Source: Verrucomicrobiaceae bacterium UBA7681 (GTDB lineage: Bacteria > Verrucomicrobiota > Verrucomicrobiia > Verrucomicrobiales > Verrucomicrobiaceae). From it: a DNA stretch of 34,914 nt. Both the position numbers and the translations under genes were made by a program. Every line of letters starts with the position of its first letter. The stretch's first letter is position 1. This document shows, piece after piece, positions 23,221 through 34,200 of this stretch. The notes beneath the pieces were generated by a model. The model did not search any database. It had not been told where the DNA came from and saw only the letters and a program-made list of their open reading frames with translations. The stretch is taken from positions 223,019 to 257,932 of the forward strand of contig DLGZ01000048.1 of the NCBI GenBank assembly GCA_002482965.1. The letters run 5' to 3'.

Positions 23221-24300
23221 TCACTTCGCTTTTGGAGCTAGATGTCTGGTCAGGTCTCCTGCGTATCCGGCGAGTTCCAAGAAAGCGCGGCCGGTGAGGT
23301 GTCCGTGTGAATCGAGCACGTCGCAGGCACCTTCCCAATAGGGCAGGCGTGTGATGCTGCCGTCCGGCTCCTGATCTGCTGCGAGCGGCTTCAGTTCCAG
23401 CGATTCGTTTTCAAAGCGAAGCCGGACGTGGGTCGGATACTCTGCGCCATTGCGGGGGCTTTTCCAGGTACCTAGGACTTCCCATGCGAAGGCATCGCTG
23501 GCGAGATGGCGGACCTTGCCGTCGCGCTCCACGATAGCCAGGGTCGAGGCTGCATCCAGCGTGCCATCTTTTCTGCGCATGCGATAGACCATGATCTCGC
23601 GGCCGTCCTTGAGCTGAAGGGCGGCCCAGTCCCAGCCCACCTGCCCTGCTTCCAGCTGGCTGCTGCTGAACTCGTGGTCCATCCAGGCTTCGCCGGTGAC
23701 GGTGTGCTCTGTTGCGCCCAGTTTGACGGTGCCTGTGGTCTTCAAACGTGGCCATGTGAGGTAATGGCTGGCGGCTGTTTCGGATGCGCCTTTGCGGGAG
23801 ACGCCTTCTTTGCCGAAGACGACGAGGGGCTTGATGGCTTCCAGGTCGAGTTGAAGCAAAGCCTCGTTTTTTACGGTGGCGGTGATGTGCAGGTGCTGCG
23901 TTGATTCGTCCAGATTGAGAGACCAGTTGCCATTGCGAACTGCCAGCGTGGTGGCGGATGAAGCTGCATCCCAGCCTGCGCGGTTCAGGCGTTCTTCATG
24001 GAGGAAGCGGCCGGTCTGCGCATCGAGCAGAGCTGCGTGTGCGAGGTGGAGTTGCAGGGTCTTGTCGTCCTCACGCCGGGCCTGGCGGAAGAATGTGACC
24101 TGAAAGCCGAAACGATGGCCGTCTTTGGCATCGAGATGTCCGGTTACGTACCACCATTCGGTGCGGAATTCAGGGTGGCTGCCGTGATCGCGGGGGAACT
24201 CAAATATTTTGCCTGCCTGAGGCAGGGCGAAGCCGTCCGCAGAGGTCTGTGCATGCAGCCATGGGATCAAAATGAGAAAGAGCAAGATGGTGAGCTTCAT
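23221..24300 (-). CDS. Secreted lipocalin-like protein of the AttH/CrtC family
   Basis: A 359-residue exported protein (signal peptide MKLTILLFLILIPWLHA). The motif EFRTEWWYVTGHLDAKDGHR, then FGFQVTFFRQA, is the signature of the AttH/hydroxyneurosporene-synthase (carotenoid 1,2-hydratase) lipocalin-like family, often called predicted secreted hydrolase. A second conserved block is VTGEAWMDHEFSSSQLEAGQ and VGWDWAALQLKDGREIM. Members typically sit in one operon with a LolD-like ATPase and an FtsX-like permease (the att gene arrangement of Agrobacterium), and that is exactly the layout here. The start codon is one base after the permease stop and has a strong Shine-Dalgarno sequence inside the permease end. 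Substrate and reaction are unknown; a carotenoid role is not implied. Confidence 0.9.
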   Translation of the reverse strand: MKLTILLFLILIPWLHAQTSADGFALPQAGKIFEFPRDHGSHPEFRTEWWYVTGHLDAKDGHRFGFQVTFFRQARREDDKTLQLHLAHAALLDAQTGRFLHEERLNRAGWDAASSATTLAVRNGNWSLNLDESTQHLHITATVKNEALLQLDLEAIKPLVVFGKEGVSRKGASETAASHYLTWPRLKTTGTVKLGATEHTVTGEAWMDHEFSSSQLEAGQVGWDWAALQLKDGREIMVYRMRRKDGTLDAASTLAIVERDGKVRHLASDAFAWEVLGTWKSPRNGAEYPTHVRLRFENESLELKPLAADQEPDGSITRLPYWEGACDVLDSHGHLTGRAFLELAGYAGDLTRHLAPKAK

Positions 24301-24301
24301 G

Positions 24302-26839
24302 TCATTCCTCCGTGTGTTCCGCCGGCAGCAGCGCGGCCCAGCGTCCGACCAAGGCGGCGACGAGCATGCCGGTGGCTATGACTGCTGCGCCGAGGACAGC
24401 CAGATGCCACCAGACTGCGTGAAACTGCAGGGTCCAGCCGAAGCATTGTTTGTTGATGCGATAGACGAGAAGCCAGCCGAGCCACAAACCGGCGGCGATG
24501 CCGGTGAACGCGCCTGCGCAGGCGACGCCGAGGCCTTCGAGTGCGGCTGACTTCGCGATTTCTCTGCGCGTCATGCCGAGCGAGTGCAGTGTGGCGAGCA
24601 CTGCGCGGCGTTCCAGCAGGAGGCTGGTGAGCGCGAGACCGAGGCCTACGACGGCGACGATGACGCCGATGACCTCCAGGGCGTGGGTGACGGAGAAGGT
24701 CTGGCGAAAGATGCGCAGGGCCTCGCGACGGAGATGCGCATTGGTGAACACACTGAGGCCCGGCTGCTTTGCTTCGATGCGGCTGCGCACGGTTTCTGCA
24801 TCGGTGCCTGGTTCCAGCATCAAGGCGACGCGCCAGGCTTCGTTTGTCTCGAACCATTCGCTGAAGACTGATGCGGGCAGGGTGAGTGAACCACGCTCGT
24901 TGCCGTATTCGGCGTTCATGGCGACGACGCGGACTTTGTGACCTGCGAGGTCGATTGTATCACCAACATGCGTGGCGAAGCGTTCGCTCCAGCTTTCGCT
25001 CATGATGGCGGGGGTGATGCCGTCGTCTTCCTGCCACCATTTTTCGTGCTGCGGTGCCTGCACCCACGCATAGAGATCGTGCTTGTGGGCAAAGACGGGA
25101 TTGGTGCCGAGGATCAGGACTTCACCGCCGTGCCAGAGCAGTGTCTTTGCCTGAACGAAGGCCAATTCTTTGACTCCTGGTTCCTGACCAAGCTCTGCCA
25201 CTGTTTTGGGAGTGATGGCGTGGGTGGAGGATGCGCTCTGCGCCCCTGCACTGCTGATATAAATATCTGCCTTCATGGTGCGATCGATCCAGCCGCGCAT
25301 GGTGTGGTCAAAGCTGGCGACCATCACGGACATGCCTGTGGTCATGGCCACGGCGCTGGCAAGTGCGGCGACTGCGAAGCGATGGCGCACGGTGGGCCGA
25401 CGCAGATGGGAGAGTGCGATGCGCCACACGGCGGACAGTGCTTTTTTCCGTGCGACGAGGCGTACGATCGTGCTCGCCGCCAGACCGGCACCAACCAGCC
25501 AGAGCAATGCGGCGGCGTAGCCTGCGAGGGGAAGGCGTGTGCCGTTTTCAAAGCGGAGCACGGGTAGTTGCGCGAGCAAAACGGCGGACAACATCATTGC
25601 CCAGCCGATCCATTCGACGCGCCAGACTGTCCCGCCTTGGAAGGGTGTTGCATGAGGTCCAAGCATGTGGGCTGGTGGAGTGCGTGCGGCCATGCGCGCG
25701 GGCCACCATGCGGCGATGAGACTTGCGAGGATGGAAATCGAGAGCGCCAGCAGGGCTTCCTGCATGCTGAGCGCTGCCTGCTGTTCACTGGTGGCACCGT
25801 AGAGAGCGTTCATGGTTTTGGTTACACCGCCCACCGCGGCCTGAGCACCGAGCCAGCCGAGCAGGACGCCCAGAGCGCCGCCGCAGAGGCCGAGCAAGGC
25901 TGCTTCGAGGAGGAAGGCGACTTGGATGGCGCGATCCGTCACGCCGAGTGATTTCAAAATGCCGATCTCATTGCGACGCCGGAGAACGACGCCATCGAGA
26001 GCCTGGAAGATGAGATAGCCGCCGACCAGAAGGGCCAGGAGCGAGAGGATGGTGAGATTGAGGCGGAAGGCCTGGGTCATGGTGCCAGCGAGTTGCCGAC
26101 GATCTGAGCCGCCGCGCAGCTGCCAGTGTGACTTGAGCAGTTCGCCGGTTTCCTCGCGCAACTTTGGAAACGTGGCGTTGTCTTGAGCGAGTATTTCGAC
26201 GCGATCCACGCGATCGCCGCGCTGCAGGATTGCCTGCGCTTCTGGCAGATCCATGAGGAGGAGATGGGCGGGGAGACTTGGCACTCCTGGCACCTCAGGC
26301 ACCACGCCTGCGACCTTCAGGGTGATGATGCGATCATCGACAATGAGGCGGAGTTCTTCGCCGGGTTTCGCGCCGAGTTTGGGACTGACATACACGCCGG
26401 CATGCATTGCCTGCATGTTCGCGCCGAGGCCTGCGGGGGCTTCGCCACGCAGATTGAGGAGTGCGACGAAATCCACGCCGAGGAGACGCCATGTGGCGCG
26501 TGAGCCGATCTCGCCGTTGCCTTTGTCCGACGCGGGCGTGACCGTTTCTTCGACGACTGGGAGAAGGCTTACGGGTCGTGGACCTAGAGCCTCGCGCATC
26601 TTGAGCAGGTCGGCTTCGTGGAGCGAACCTGTGAGTGCCTGCACCGTCCAGTCGGGCTGGCGGGTGACGCCATCGGTGAAGGTCTCGAAGCCTGAGAGTG
26701 CGGCGTTGCTGGCGAGACGCACGGCGAGATACACGCTGGAGCCGAGGGCCAGGATGAGCATGAGGGCGAGCTGCTGCTTGAAAGCCAGCCGCCAGTGGCG
26801 CAGGGCGCAGCGCCGGAGGATGAGAAGCACGGTGCTCAT
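24302..26839 (-). CDS. FtsX-like ABC transporter permease, two-domain
   Basis: An 845-residue integral membrane protein with the double MacB/FtsX layout. An N-terminal helix (LMLILALGSSVYLAVRLAS) is followed by a long periplasmic domain (about 50-270). Three helices come around residues 275-390 (including LTILSLLALLVGGYLIFQAL), then further helices, a second periplasmic domain (about 510-690) and a last membrane block (VIGVIVAVVGLGLALTSLLL, LGVACAGAFTGIAAGLWLGW). This is the type of permease paired with LolD-like ATPases to move lipids or lipoproteins, or to work by mechanotransmission. The start at 26839 overlaps the ATPase stop as ATGA. The same frame stays open to 27361, but that extension lies inside the ATPase gene and is not used. 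Confidence 0.93.
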   Translation of the reverse strand: MSTVLLILRRCALRHWRLAFKQQLALMLILALGSSVYLAVRLASNAALSGFETFTDGVTRQPDWTVQALTGSLHEADLLKMREALGPRPVSLLPVVEETVTPASDKGNGEIGSRATWRLLGVDFVALLNLRGEAPAGLGANMQAMHAGVYVSPKLGAKPGEELRLIVDDRIITLKVAGVVPEVPGVPSLPAHLLLMDLPEAQAILQRGDRVDRVEILAQDNATFPKLREETGELLKSHWQLRGGSDRRQLAGTMTQAFRLNLTILSLLALLVGGYLIFQALDGVVLRRRNEIGILKSLGVTDRAIQVAFLLEAALLGLCGGALGVLLGWLGAQAAVGGVTKTMNALYGATSEQQAALSMQEALLALSISILASLIAAWWPARMAARTPPAHMLGPHATPFQGGTVWRVEWIGWAMMLSAVLLAQLPVLRFENGTRLPLAGYAAALLWLVGAGLAASTIVRLVARKKALSAVWRIALSHLRRPTVRHRFAVAALASAVAMTTGMSVMVASFDHTMRGWIDRTMKADIYISSAGAQSASSTHAITPKTVAELGQEPGVKELAFVQAKTLLWHGGEVLILGTNPVFAHKHDLYAWVQAPQHEKWWQEDDGITPAIMSESWSERFATHVGDTIDLAGHKVRVVAMNAEYGNERGSLTLPASVFSEWFETNEAWRVALMLEPGTDAETVRSRIEAKQPGLSVFTNAHLRREALRIFRQTFSVTHALEVIGVIVAVVGLGLALTSLLLERRAVLATLHSLGMTRREIAKSAALEGLGVACAGAFTGIAAGLWLGWLLVYRINKQCFGWTLQFHAVWWHLAVLGAAVIATGMLVAALVGRWAALLPAEHTEE
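24307..24311 (-). promoter_or_regulatory. Strong Shine-Dalgarno site for the attH-like gene
   Basis: GGAGG lies six bases before the ATG at 24300 and inside the last codons of the permease gene, which allows independent re-initiation of translation. Most other genes in the window lack such a clear site. Confidence 0.75.
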
Positions 26840-27501
26840 GCGCCTTCGACGATCTGACCGTCCTGCATGCGCAGGACGCGCTTGCAGTGTTTCACGGCTT
26901 CCGGGCTGTGTGTCACGAGGAGCAAGGCGGCTTGTGTTTCCTGCACGATTTCCGCGAGCAGATCGAGCACCTGCGCACCGGTGGTGGTGTCGAGGCTGCC
27001 GGTGGGTTCGTCCGCCAAGATCAAGGTGGGGCGATGGACTACCGCGCGGGCGATGGCCACGCGCTGCATCTCGCCGCCTGATAACTGGCCTGGGAGTGCG
27101 GCGGCACGATGTGAGATGCCGACGCGCTCCAGCAACTGCCGCACGCGGGTTTCGCGTTCGTGTGTTGGTACGCCGAGAAGCTGCAAGGGGAGCTCGATGT
27201 TTTCTGCGGCGCTCAAGGTGGGGAGAAGATGATAAAACTGAAATACGGTGCCGATGTGGCGACGGCGCAGTTGCGCGAGGCCATCGGCGTTTAAATCGCG
27301 GAGGACATGGCTTGCGATGGTCACGCTGCCGCTGTCTGCGTGATCTACGCCACCGACGCAATTCAGCACGGTGGTCTTGCCGCTGCCTGAGGGGCCTAGG
27401 AGGGCCACGCGCTCGCCTTGATTGAGATTGAACGACACGCCACGCAGAATGGGACGCTGCGCGTAGCTTTTGATCAGAGAGTGGACTTCTAGAACCGGCA
27501 T
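26836..27501 (-). CDS. LolD/MacB-type ABC transporter ATP-binding protein
   Basis: A 221-residue ATPase with Walker A GPSGSGKTT, Q-loop GTVFQFYHLLPTLSA, signature LSGGEMQRVAIARA, Walker B LILADEPTGSLD and H-loop LVTHS. The sequence LLPTLSAAENIELPLQL is typical of the LolD/FtsE/MacB group. The ATG at 27501 (MPVLEVHSL) gives the usual family start. A GTG at 27540 overlaps the ribE stop as GTGA and would add 13 residues; both are possible. It energises the FtsX-like permease encoded next, with which it shares a four-base overlap. Confidence 0.95.
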   Translation of the reverse strand: MPVLEVHSLIKSYAQRPILRGVSFNLNQGERVALLGPSGSGKTTVLNCVGGVDHADSGSVTIASHVLRDLNADGLAQLRRRHIGTVFQFYHLLPTLSAAENIELPLQLLGVPTHERETRVRQLLERVGISHRAAALPGQLSGGEMQRVAIARAVVHRPTLILADEPTGSLDTTTGAQVLDLLAEIVQETQAALLLVTHSPEAVKHCKRVLRMQDGQIVEGA

Positions 27502-27536
27502 CGGAGTGGTAACGGCCTGGCTGCCCGCGTGGACGC

Positions 27537-28136
27537 TCACTTCATGGCGCGCATCAGCTCGCGCACGTATTTGCCGAGCATGTCGAACTCCACATTGAGG
27601 CGATCACCGGGCTTTTTGGTGTGCAGATTGGTGAGCTGGAAAGTGTGGGGGATGATCCAGCAGACGACGGTGGTGTCTGTCACTTCTGCGGCGGTCAGGG
27701 AGATGCCGTCGAGACAGATGGAGCCTTTGGGGATGATGAGGCCGCGGTGCTCTGGGGGGATCTCTACTTCCAGGCGGTGGTCCTGGCCGTGCTCGCTCCA
27801 ATCGAGCACCTTCACGGTGGCATCCACGTGGCCTTGGACGAAGTGGCCGCCAAAGCGAGCGCCGATGGCCATGGCGCGTTCGAGATTGACCAGGGAGCCG
27901 GTTTGCAGATCCCCGAGGCTGGTGACCTGCAAGGTTTGCATGAGGAGATCAAAGCACGCGGTTTGTGCGGTTGCGTCCTTGGTGGTGACGGTGAGGCAGC
28001 AGCCGTTGACGGCCACGCTTTCGCCGTCCGCCAGTTCGGACGCCATGGGGCCGACATGCAAGGTGAGGCGCGCGCTTTCGCCGCGAGGCTCCAGGGAGAT
28101 GACTTTGCCGGTGGTTTCAACGAGGCCTGTGAACAT
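27537..28136 (-). CDS. ribE: Riboflavin synthase, alpha chain
   Basis: Catalyses dismutation of two 6,7-dimethyl-8-ribityllumazine molecules to riboflavin. The 199-residue protein has the two internal lumazine-binding repeats: MFTGLVETTGKVISLEP with DGESVAVNGCCLTVT, and GGHFVQGHVDATVKVLDW with GSICLDGISLTAAEV. Family length is about 200. The start MFTGLVE is the invariant family N-terminus; AGGAG precedes it with a rather long 11-base spacer. It is first in an operon with an ABC transporter and an AttH-like protein, an unexpected pairing. No FMN riboswitch was recognised upstream. Confidence 0.96.
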   Translation of the reverse strand: MFTGLVETTGKVISLEPRGESARLTLHVGPMASELADGESVAVNGCCLTVTTKDATAQTACFDLLMQTLQVTSLGDLQTGSLVNLERAMAIGARFGGHFVQGHVDATVKVLDWSEHGQDHRLEVEIPPEHRGLIIPKGSICLDGISLTAAEVTDTTVVCWIIPHTFQLTNLHTKKPGDRLNVEFDMLGKYVRELMRAMK

Positions 28137-28188
28137 ACGATGACCTACTCCTGCACTCTGCCCGTGTCGATTTCCAGTTAGCCAAATC

Positions 28189-28217
28189 TTTATGTCTTGT
28201 CCCTGTAAAAATGCCAA
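28189..28217 (-). promoter_or_regulatory. Predicted promoter of the ribE-ABC-attH operon
   Basis: On the minus strand TTGGCA (28217-28212), a 17-base spacer and CATAAA (28194-28189) lie about 50 bases before the ribE start. This is the only good promoter in the divergent gap. Confidence 0.5.
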
Positions 28218-28285
28218 AAAGCGGCGATTAAGAGGGCTGCTTTTCCGGATTGAAACCCACCATTGACCGGAACGTGCCTGCCATC

Positions 28286-31200
28286 ATGCCCACGCATCTG
28301 TTTTCAAAAACCTGCCTCGTTCTTTCATGCACTCTGAGTGTGCTGTTTATCAGCCCGTCCGCACGGGCGGCAGACAGGACCAAGCTGGACAATACGACCG
28401 CGCTAAACTCCGCAGGGAGCTGGTCTGGAGGCGTGCCGGATTCTGCCAACACGGCCTCGTGGACCAATACCGTCAGCGGGGCCAATAGTTCGCTGCTGGG
28501 CGGCAATGTCACCTGGCAGGGCATCAAAATCATCAACCCAGGCGGGGCTATCACCATTGGGGCCGGAAACACCCTTACTCTCTTAGCCGGGGCGTCGGGA
28601 ACGAGCATCGACATGAGCACCGCCACCCAGGATCTCACCATCCAGGCAGGCCTAACGATCAAGGCGGCGGCGGGTCAGCTTTGGAACATCGCCGCCGGCC
28701 ACACGCTCACGCTGAATACAGGCCTCTTCACCCGTGGGACCGGGGCCACGCTCGTCGTACAGGGCAGCGGCGTCGTGAACACCACCACCATCTTCAACAA
28801 CAGCAGCGGCGTCATCGGCAACTGGGCCGTCTTCGGCACAGGCACTGCGGCACGCTACGCCATGGTTGATTTGAACAACAACATTGTGGGCTACACCTCA
28901 GGCACTGCGGCGGCCACGGCCGCCGATGTTACCAGCACCACTGGTGTGCTGAACTACGACCTTGCTGCGGCCGGCACCATCGGAACGGGAGCTTCCCTCG
29001 ACACTCTACGCTATACTGGCGGCACAGGGACTATTGCAGGCAACTTCACCGCCAATGGAATCCTGACGGCAGGCACGGGTGCCCTCACCATCAGCGGAGT
29101 CCTCACCGTGGGTGACAGCCGTGAGCTTGTTCTCATGACGGGGGACAGCAGTGCCAGCCGAAACATTACCATCTCCGGCATCATCAGCGATGGCAAGGCG
29201 GGGTCCGGGTTGCTCAAGGGGGGCGCTGCCGCCCTGACGCTCTCCGGCAACAACACCTACACAGGGGTCACCATCCTCTCTCGAGGAAGGCTGTCCGTAG
29301 GGGGCAATAATGCACTTGGCTCCACCGCAGGCGGCACCCGCATCGGAATCAGCGGCACCCTGGTTCTCACCGGCAACATCACCACGGCGGAGTCCATCTG
29401 GCTGGATGACATCACCAATGCTTTTGGCGGCGGGCTCCTAGAAAACAACGGCACGAACACTTTAACCGGAGCCATTCGTCTGAGCAACAGCGTGCGCTGG
29501 CAGAGCTCCGGCACGCTGAATGTGACGGGGGGCATCTCCACCACGGCCGGGAACTCTGGCACATCCTTTGTGGTGCAAGCGGCGACGACGATGAACATCA
29601 CCGGCAAACCAATGTCGCTGGGCGGCATTGGCACCCTGTACATGGACAATGGCGGCAAAACCATCTTGCTCGGCGTGGTGGGCAGCACCTATGGGACGAC
29701 CAGTCTCTACGCGGGCACGTTGATGGCCGGCGCGGCCAATGTTTTTTCACTCACCGCCGCCGTCAGCTTCAGCACGGGCTACGCCCCCAGCGCGGCCATC
29801 TTGGACCTGAATGGCTTCGACCAGACGGTGGCTGCCATCTCCACCAACGTCTACTCGGTGCGTACAGGCTTTGACCGCGTCATCACCAGTGCCACGGCCG
29901 CCACGCTGACCACCGGGTTCAACAATGCCAACACCACCTTTGACGGCAGGTTTACGGGGGCTGTTTCAGTGACGAAGACCGGCACAGGCACCTTCACTCT
30001 CACCGGGCTCAGCACCACCACAGGAAACCTTACGGTCAACGGGGGCACGGTGAATTTGAACTTTGCCCGCGCCGCCGCCGCTCAGAGCGGAGCGGGAACT
30101 GTGAGTAATTACCTTACCAGCGCTGCCCCGCTGACGCTGGGGGGCGGTATTTTTCAACTGACTGGGAGAATCAATGGGACCGCAACCTCACTTACGGGCG
30201 CTAGCTGGGCAGTCAGCACTGATATCGTCACCGTGGCCTCCACGGCTGGGCTGGCACCAGGGCAGCTGGTCTCCCATGCCAATCTGCCCGCTGGTGCGTA
30301 CGTGGTCACCGTTCTGAGTTCCACCCAGTTTGTCATCAACACTGCGGCGACGGTGGCTGGCTCGGGAGCAACCATCACGGCAACGGCGAACAGTTTTATC
30401 ACATCCCAGGCATTCTCTGGCCTCACCCTCAATGCCGGAGCCTCGGGTGTGACTGTCACCCTTCCTGCGGGCGGCTCGGATGGGACGGTGCTCAATCTCG
30501 GGGCCATCACGCTGAATGCTGGAGCCATGGTGAATTTTACGCTGCCAGCGGGTGTACAGAGCGCGACCAATGGCATCACGACGGACACGACTAACACCAA
30601 CGGCATTTTGGGAGCCTGGGCGCGGGTGGGAAATCAATGGGCGGTCAACAGCACGAATGCCGCAGGTGGCAACATCGTGGCCCTAACGAGCTACACGGAG
30701 GTGTCGCGACTTGGGGGAACGATGGCCTCCAATGCGGGCGCCAATGTCCGCATCATTGACGGAGGTGCGAGTGGCAGCATCACTCCGGGTGCCACAGGAA
30801 CCACAGACATCAACACGCTGCTGCAAAGTGCCACTGTAGGAGCGGCTACGTATGATCCGGGCACTGCCGATGTTTTGCGCCTCGGTGCGGCAGGCGGGAT
30901 CATGGTGGCCAGCAATGCGGGTGCACTGACCATCGGTGCCAGTGCGAATGACGGGATCCTTACGGCGGGAGGTGCGGCTGCGACAGCGGGCACGCTTTAC
31001 CTGACGAACAATCATGCCAGTAACCTGCTGACGGTGAATTCCACGATCACCGACAATGGCGCGGGAGTTGTCGGCGTCACGACGTCGGGTGCGGGGATCA
31101 TCGTCCTGGCAGGGACGAACACGTATACCGGACGCACCTTTGTCGGCGGCGGTGTATTGCGAATTTCGAGCGAGCAAAATCTTGGGAACGGTCCGGCCAG

Positions 31201-34200
31201 CTTTGCTGCTGACCAGCTCACGCTGGCAGGGGGAACGCTGAACACGACGGCGGACTTCAGCATTGATGACAGCAACCGTGGAATCACTCTCGCTGCGGCA
31301 GGCGGCACGATTTCGGTCAACAACGCCACCACATTGACTGTGGCGAATGTCATCGCGGGAACAGGGAGCCTTATCCAATCTAACACAGGGACGCTGGCCC
31401 TCACCGCCGCTAACACATTCTCCGGCGCGACGATGGCGAATGCTGGAATCCTGGCTCTGGGCAATGTCAATGCGCTGCAAAACAGCACACTGACCACGGC
31501 AACTACGGGAAGCATTACCTTCACCCTTGGCGGCACGAACACTTACAATCTCGGTGGTCTTGCAGGGAATGCCACGGTAGCCCTGGGTGCCAACACGCTG
31601 AGTGTCGGGGCCAACAATGAGACCACGGTGTTCACCGGTGCGCTCACCGGCATGGGCGGTCTTGTCAAAGTGGGTGCCGGCACGCTGAACCTCACTGCGG
31701 CAAACACCTTCTCCGGAGACACCCGCATTGAAGGTGGCATGATCGTGCTGGCGCATATAAACGCGCTGCAAAACAGCACGCTGGACACGGGCAGCGCTGG
31801 AACGCAGAGCGCCAATCTCACGCTGGGCGAAGGCACCACGTACAACATTGGCGGGCTGAAGGGCAGTGCGAATTTCGATCTTGCGGTCTCCAATCTCAGC
31901 GTGGGCGCCAACAACCAGAGCACCACTTTCAACGGAGTGCTGCAAGGCGCCTTCAACAACAACGTCACCAAGGTGGGCAGCGGCACCCTGGTGCTGGCGG
32001 GCAACAACACGTATATCGGCACCACCACAATCAGTGCCGGGCGCCTCGACATTGGTGGCACCAATCTCTCCAGCATTACGGTGATGGCCGCGGGTGAACT
32101 CGGCGGGGAAGGCAGCACTTCAGGAAACCTTGTTTTCCTAGGAAGCACCCACACCCTCAATATTGATGCAAGCACTGCGGCAGCCCTGGGTGCCAGTGGG
32201 GCAGGCAAGCTCGATGTCAGCGCTCTTGCAGTGGGAGGCTTCACCATCAACGTCTCCGGCATCGGCACTGGAGCGATCAAAGTGCTGACCTACGGCAGTG
32301 GTGGGTTCATTGGTGATGTGAATCGTTTTTCCCTGGGAACCAGCAACGCGAGTGCTCACGGAGCTGGTGCTTTTATCAACAATGGCATCGATGCGATCAC
32401 GATCGACCTGGGCTATCTGGTCAATACCTGGGTGGGCGGGGACAGCAGCCATCCCACGTTCTGGGACATCGGTACGACCGCGAACTGGTCCAACTCCAAA
32501 GACAGCGTCTTCCAAACCGGAGACGATGTGATCTTTGCCGATGGAGCCGCAAGCTTCACACCGATCCTGCAATCCAACATCAGCGTGGGCGCGGTCACTT
32601 TCACCAACACCACTGGAACGAATTACACGATGAGTTCGGCGGCGGGTCAGATCCTCACGACCGCAAATGGCATTGCGGTCAACGGCTCGGGCAACGTCAC
32701 CATTAACAACACGATCGCGGGCAGCGGATCGCTGACACTGGCAGGCACAGGAACAACCACCCTCACCGGCACCAACACCTACAACGGCGTCACTCTGATC
32801 ACGGGAGGCACCCTGCGAATCAGCGACGAGTCCAGCCTGGGCAGTGCGCCCGGTGCGTTCAATGCGGGTCAGCTCACCTTGAATGGAGCGGGAGCCACTT
32901 TGACTGCGGCCGCCAGCTTCACCATCAACGACATCAACCGTGGCATCCGGCTGGGCAGCAGCGGTGGCAGCTTCGGTGGCAGCTTCGGTGCGGACGCCAC
33001 CTTCACCCTCACGATCGCCAATGTTGTCAGTGGCGCAGGCGGTTTAAACATCAGCGGGGCTGGCACTGTGAGCCTTGCGGCGGTCAACACCTACACCGGC
33101 CTGACCACGGTCAGCACCGGCACTTTGGAGCTGAACAACGTGACCGGTGGCAATGCCATCTCTGGAGACGGTGTGGCCGGAACCAACGACATTCAGGTCA
33201 ACACCGCTGGCACCTTGAAACTCGCCGTTGCCAATCAGATTGCCGATGATGCGATCGTGGTGCTAAACGGTGGCATCTGGAATCTCGGAGGCTTCAATGA
33301 AACGATCCGAAGCCTGACGGGCACTGTCGTCACGACGATTCCCAGCCTGAACCTCGGCGGAGGGACGCTCACGCTGAACCGGATTGACTGGGACAACACG
33401 GTCTCAGTGAACAGCAAGGCGCTGGGAGACGCGGGCACGCTGCGATTTGTGGCCAACGGCGCCACGCAGCCGGTGTTTGAGACGAACTATCTGGGGACCC
33501 TTGGCGTGACGCCGGGGATATGGATTGACGCCACGAGCCTGAGTTTTCGCGCCGGGACCTATGGCACCACGCTCAACGGCAAAGTGACGGGGGCTGGCAA
33601 GCTGATCTTTGACGGCACCGGTGGGGCGGGCGGCCTGACTCTGACGAACGCGACCAATGACTACTCCGGCGGGACTCAGTGGATTGCGGATACCGGCGTG
33701 AACGGGGCGTGGGACCTGTTCACTGTCAGCGCCAGCGGAGCGCTGGGCAGCGGGGATGTGACCCTGCAGGGCGGAAACCAGAACACGTGGGTGGCGGGAT
33801 TTTCCGGCACTCCGACCGCCTTCGTCTTCAGCGGAAACACGACCCAGGCGAACCGCTTTATTCTCAGCGGAGATGCCACCATCTCGGCCGGCAATACTGC
33901 CACTGCCTCCGCGACAGGGGACAAGGTGAACCTGACGGGAGACTTTAACCTCGGCAGCTACACGCTGTACGTGCGCGGTGCAGGTACCGGCACCATCAGC
34001 GGCGTGATTTCCGGCACAGGCGGCGTGACCAAGATCGACACACCTGGAACCTGGGTGCTGAGCGGCAACAACACCTACACCGGAGCGACCACGGTGAAGG
34101 CGGGGCAGCTTCAGGTGGGCAACAACAGCGCAGGCCGCACCGGCACGGGAGACGTCACCGTACAGAGCGGTGCCACTATTTACGGCACGGGAATCGTTCA

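Noticed and set aside
26840..27361. Long N-terminal extension of the FtsX-like permease frame
   Set aside because: It is an open frame inside the ATPase gene, very rich in Arg. The permease has a proper ATG at 26839 in an ATGA overlap followed directly by its first membrane helix.
28137..28285. Possible FMN riboswitch before ribE
   Set aside because: The leader is too short and lacks the conserved RFN-element blocks; only promoter-like boxes were found.
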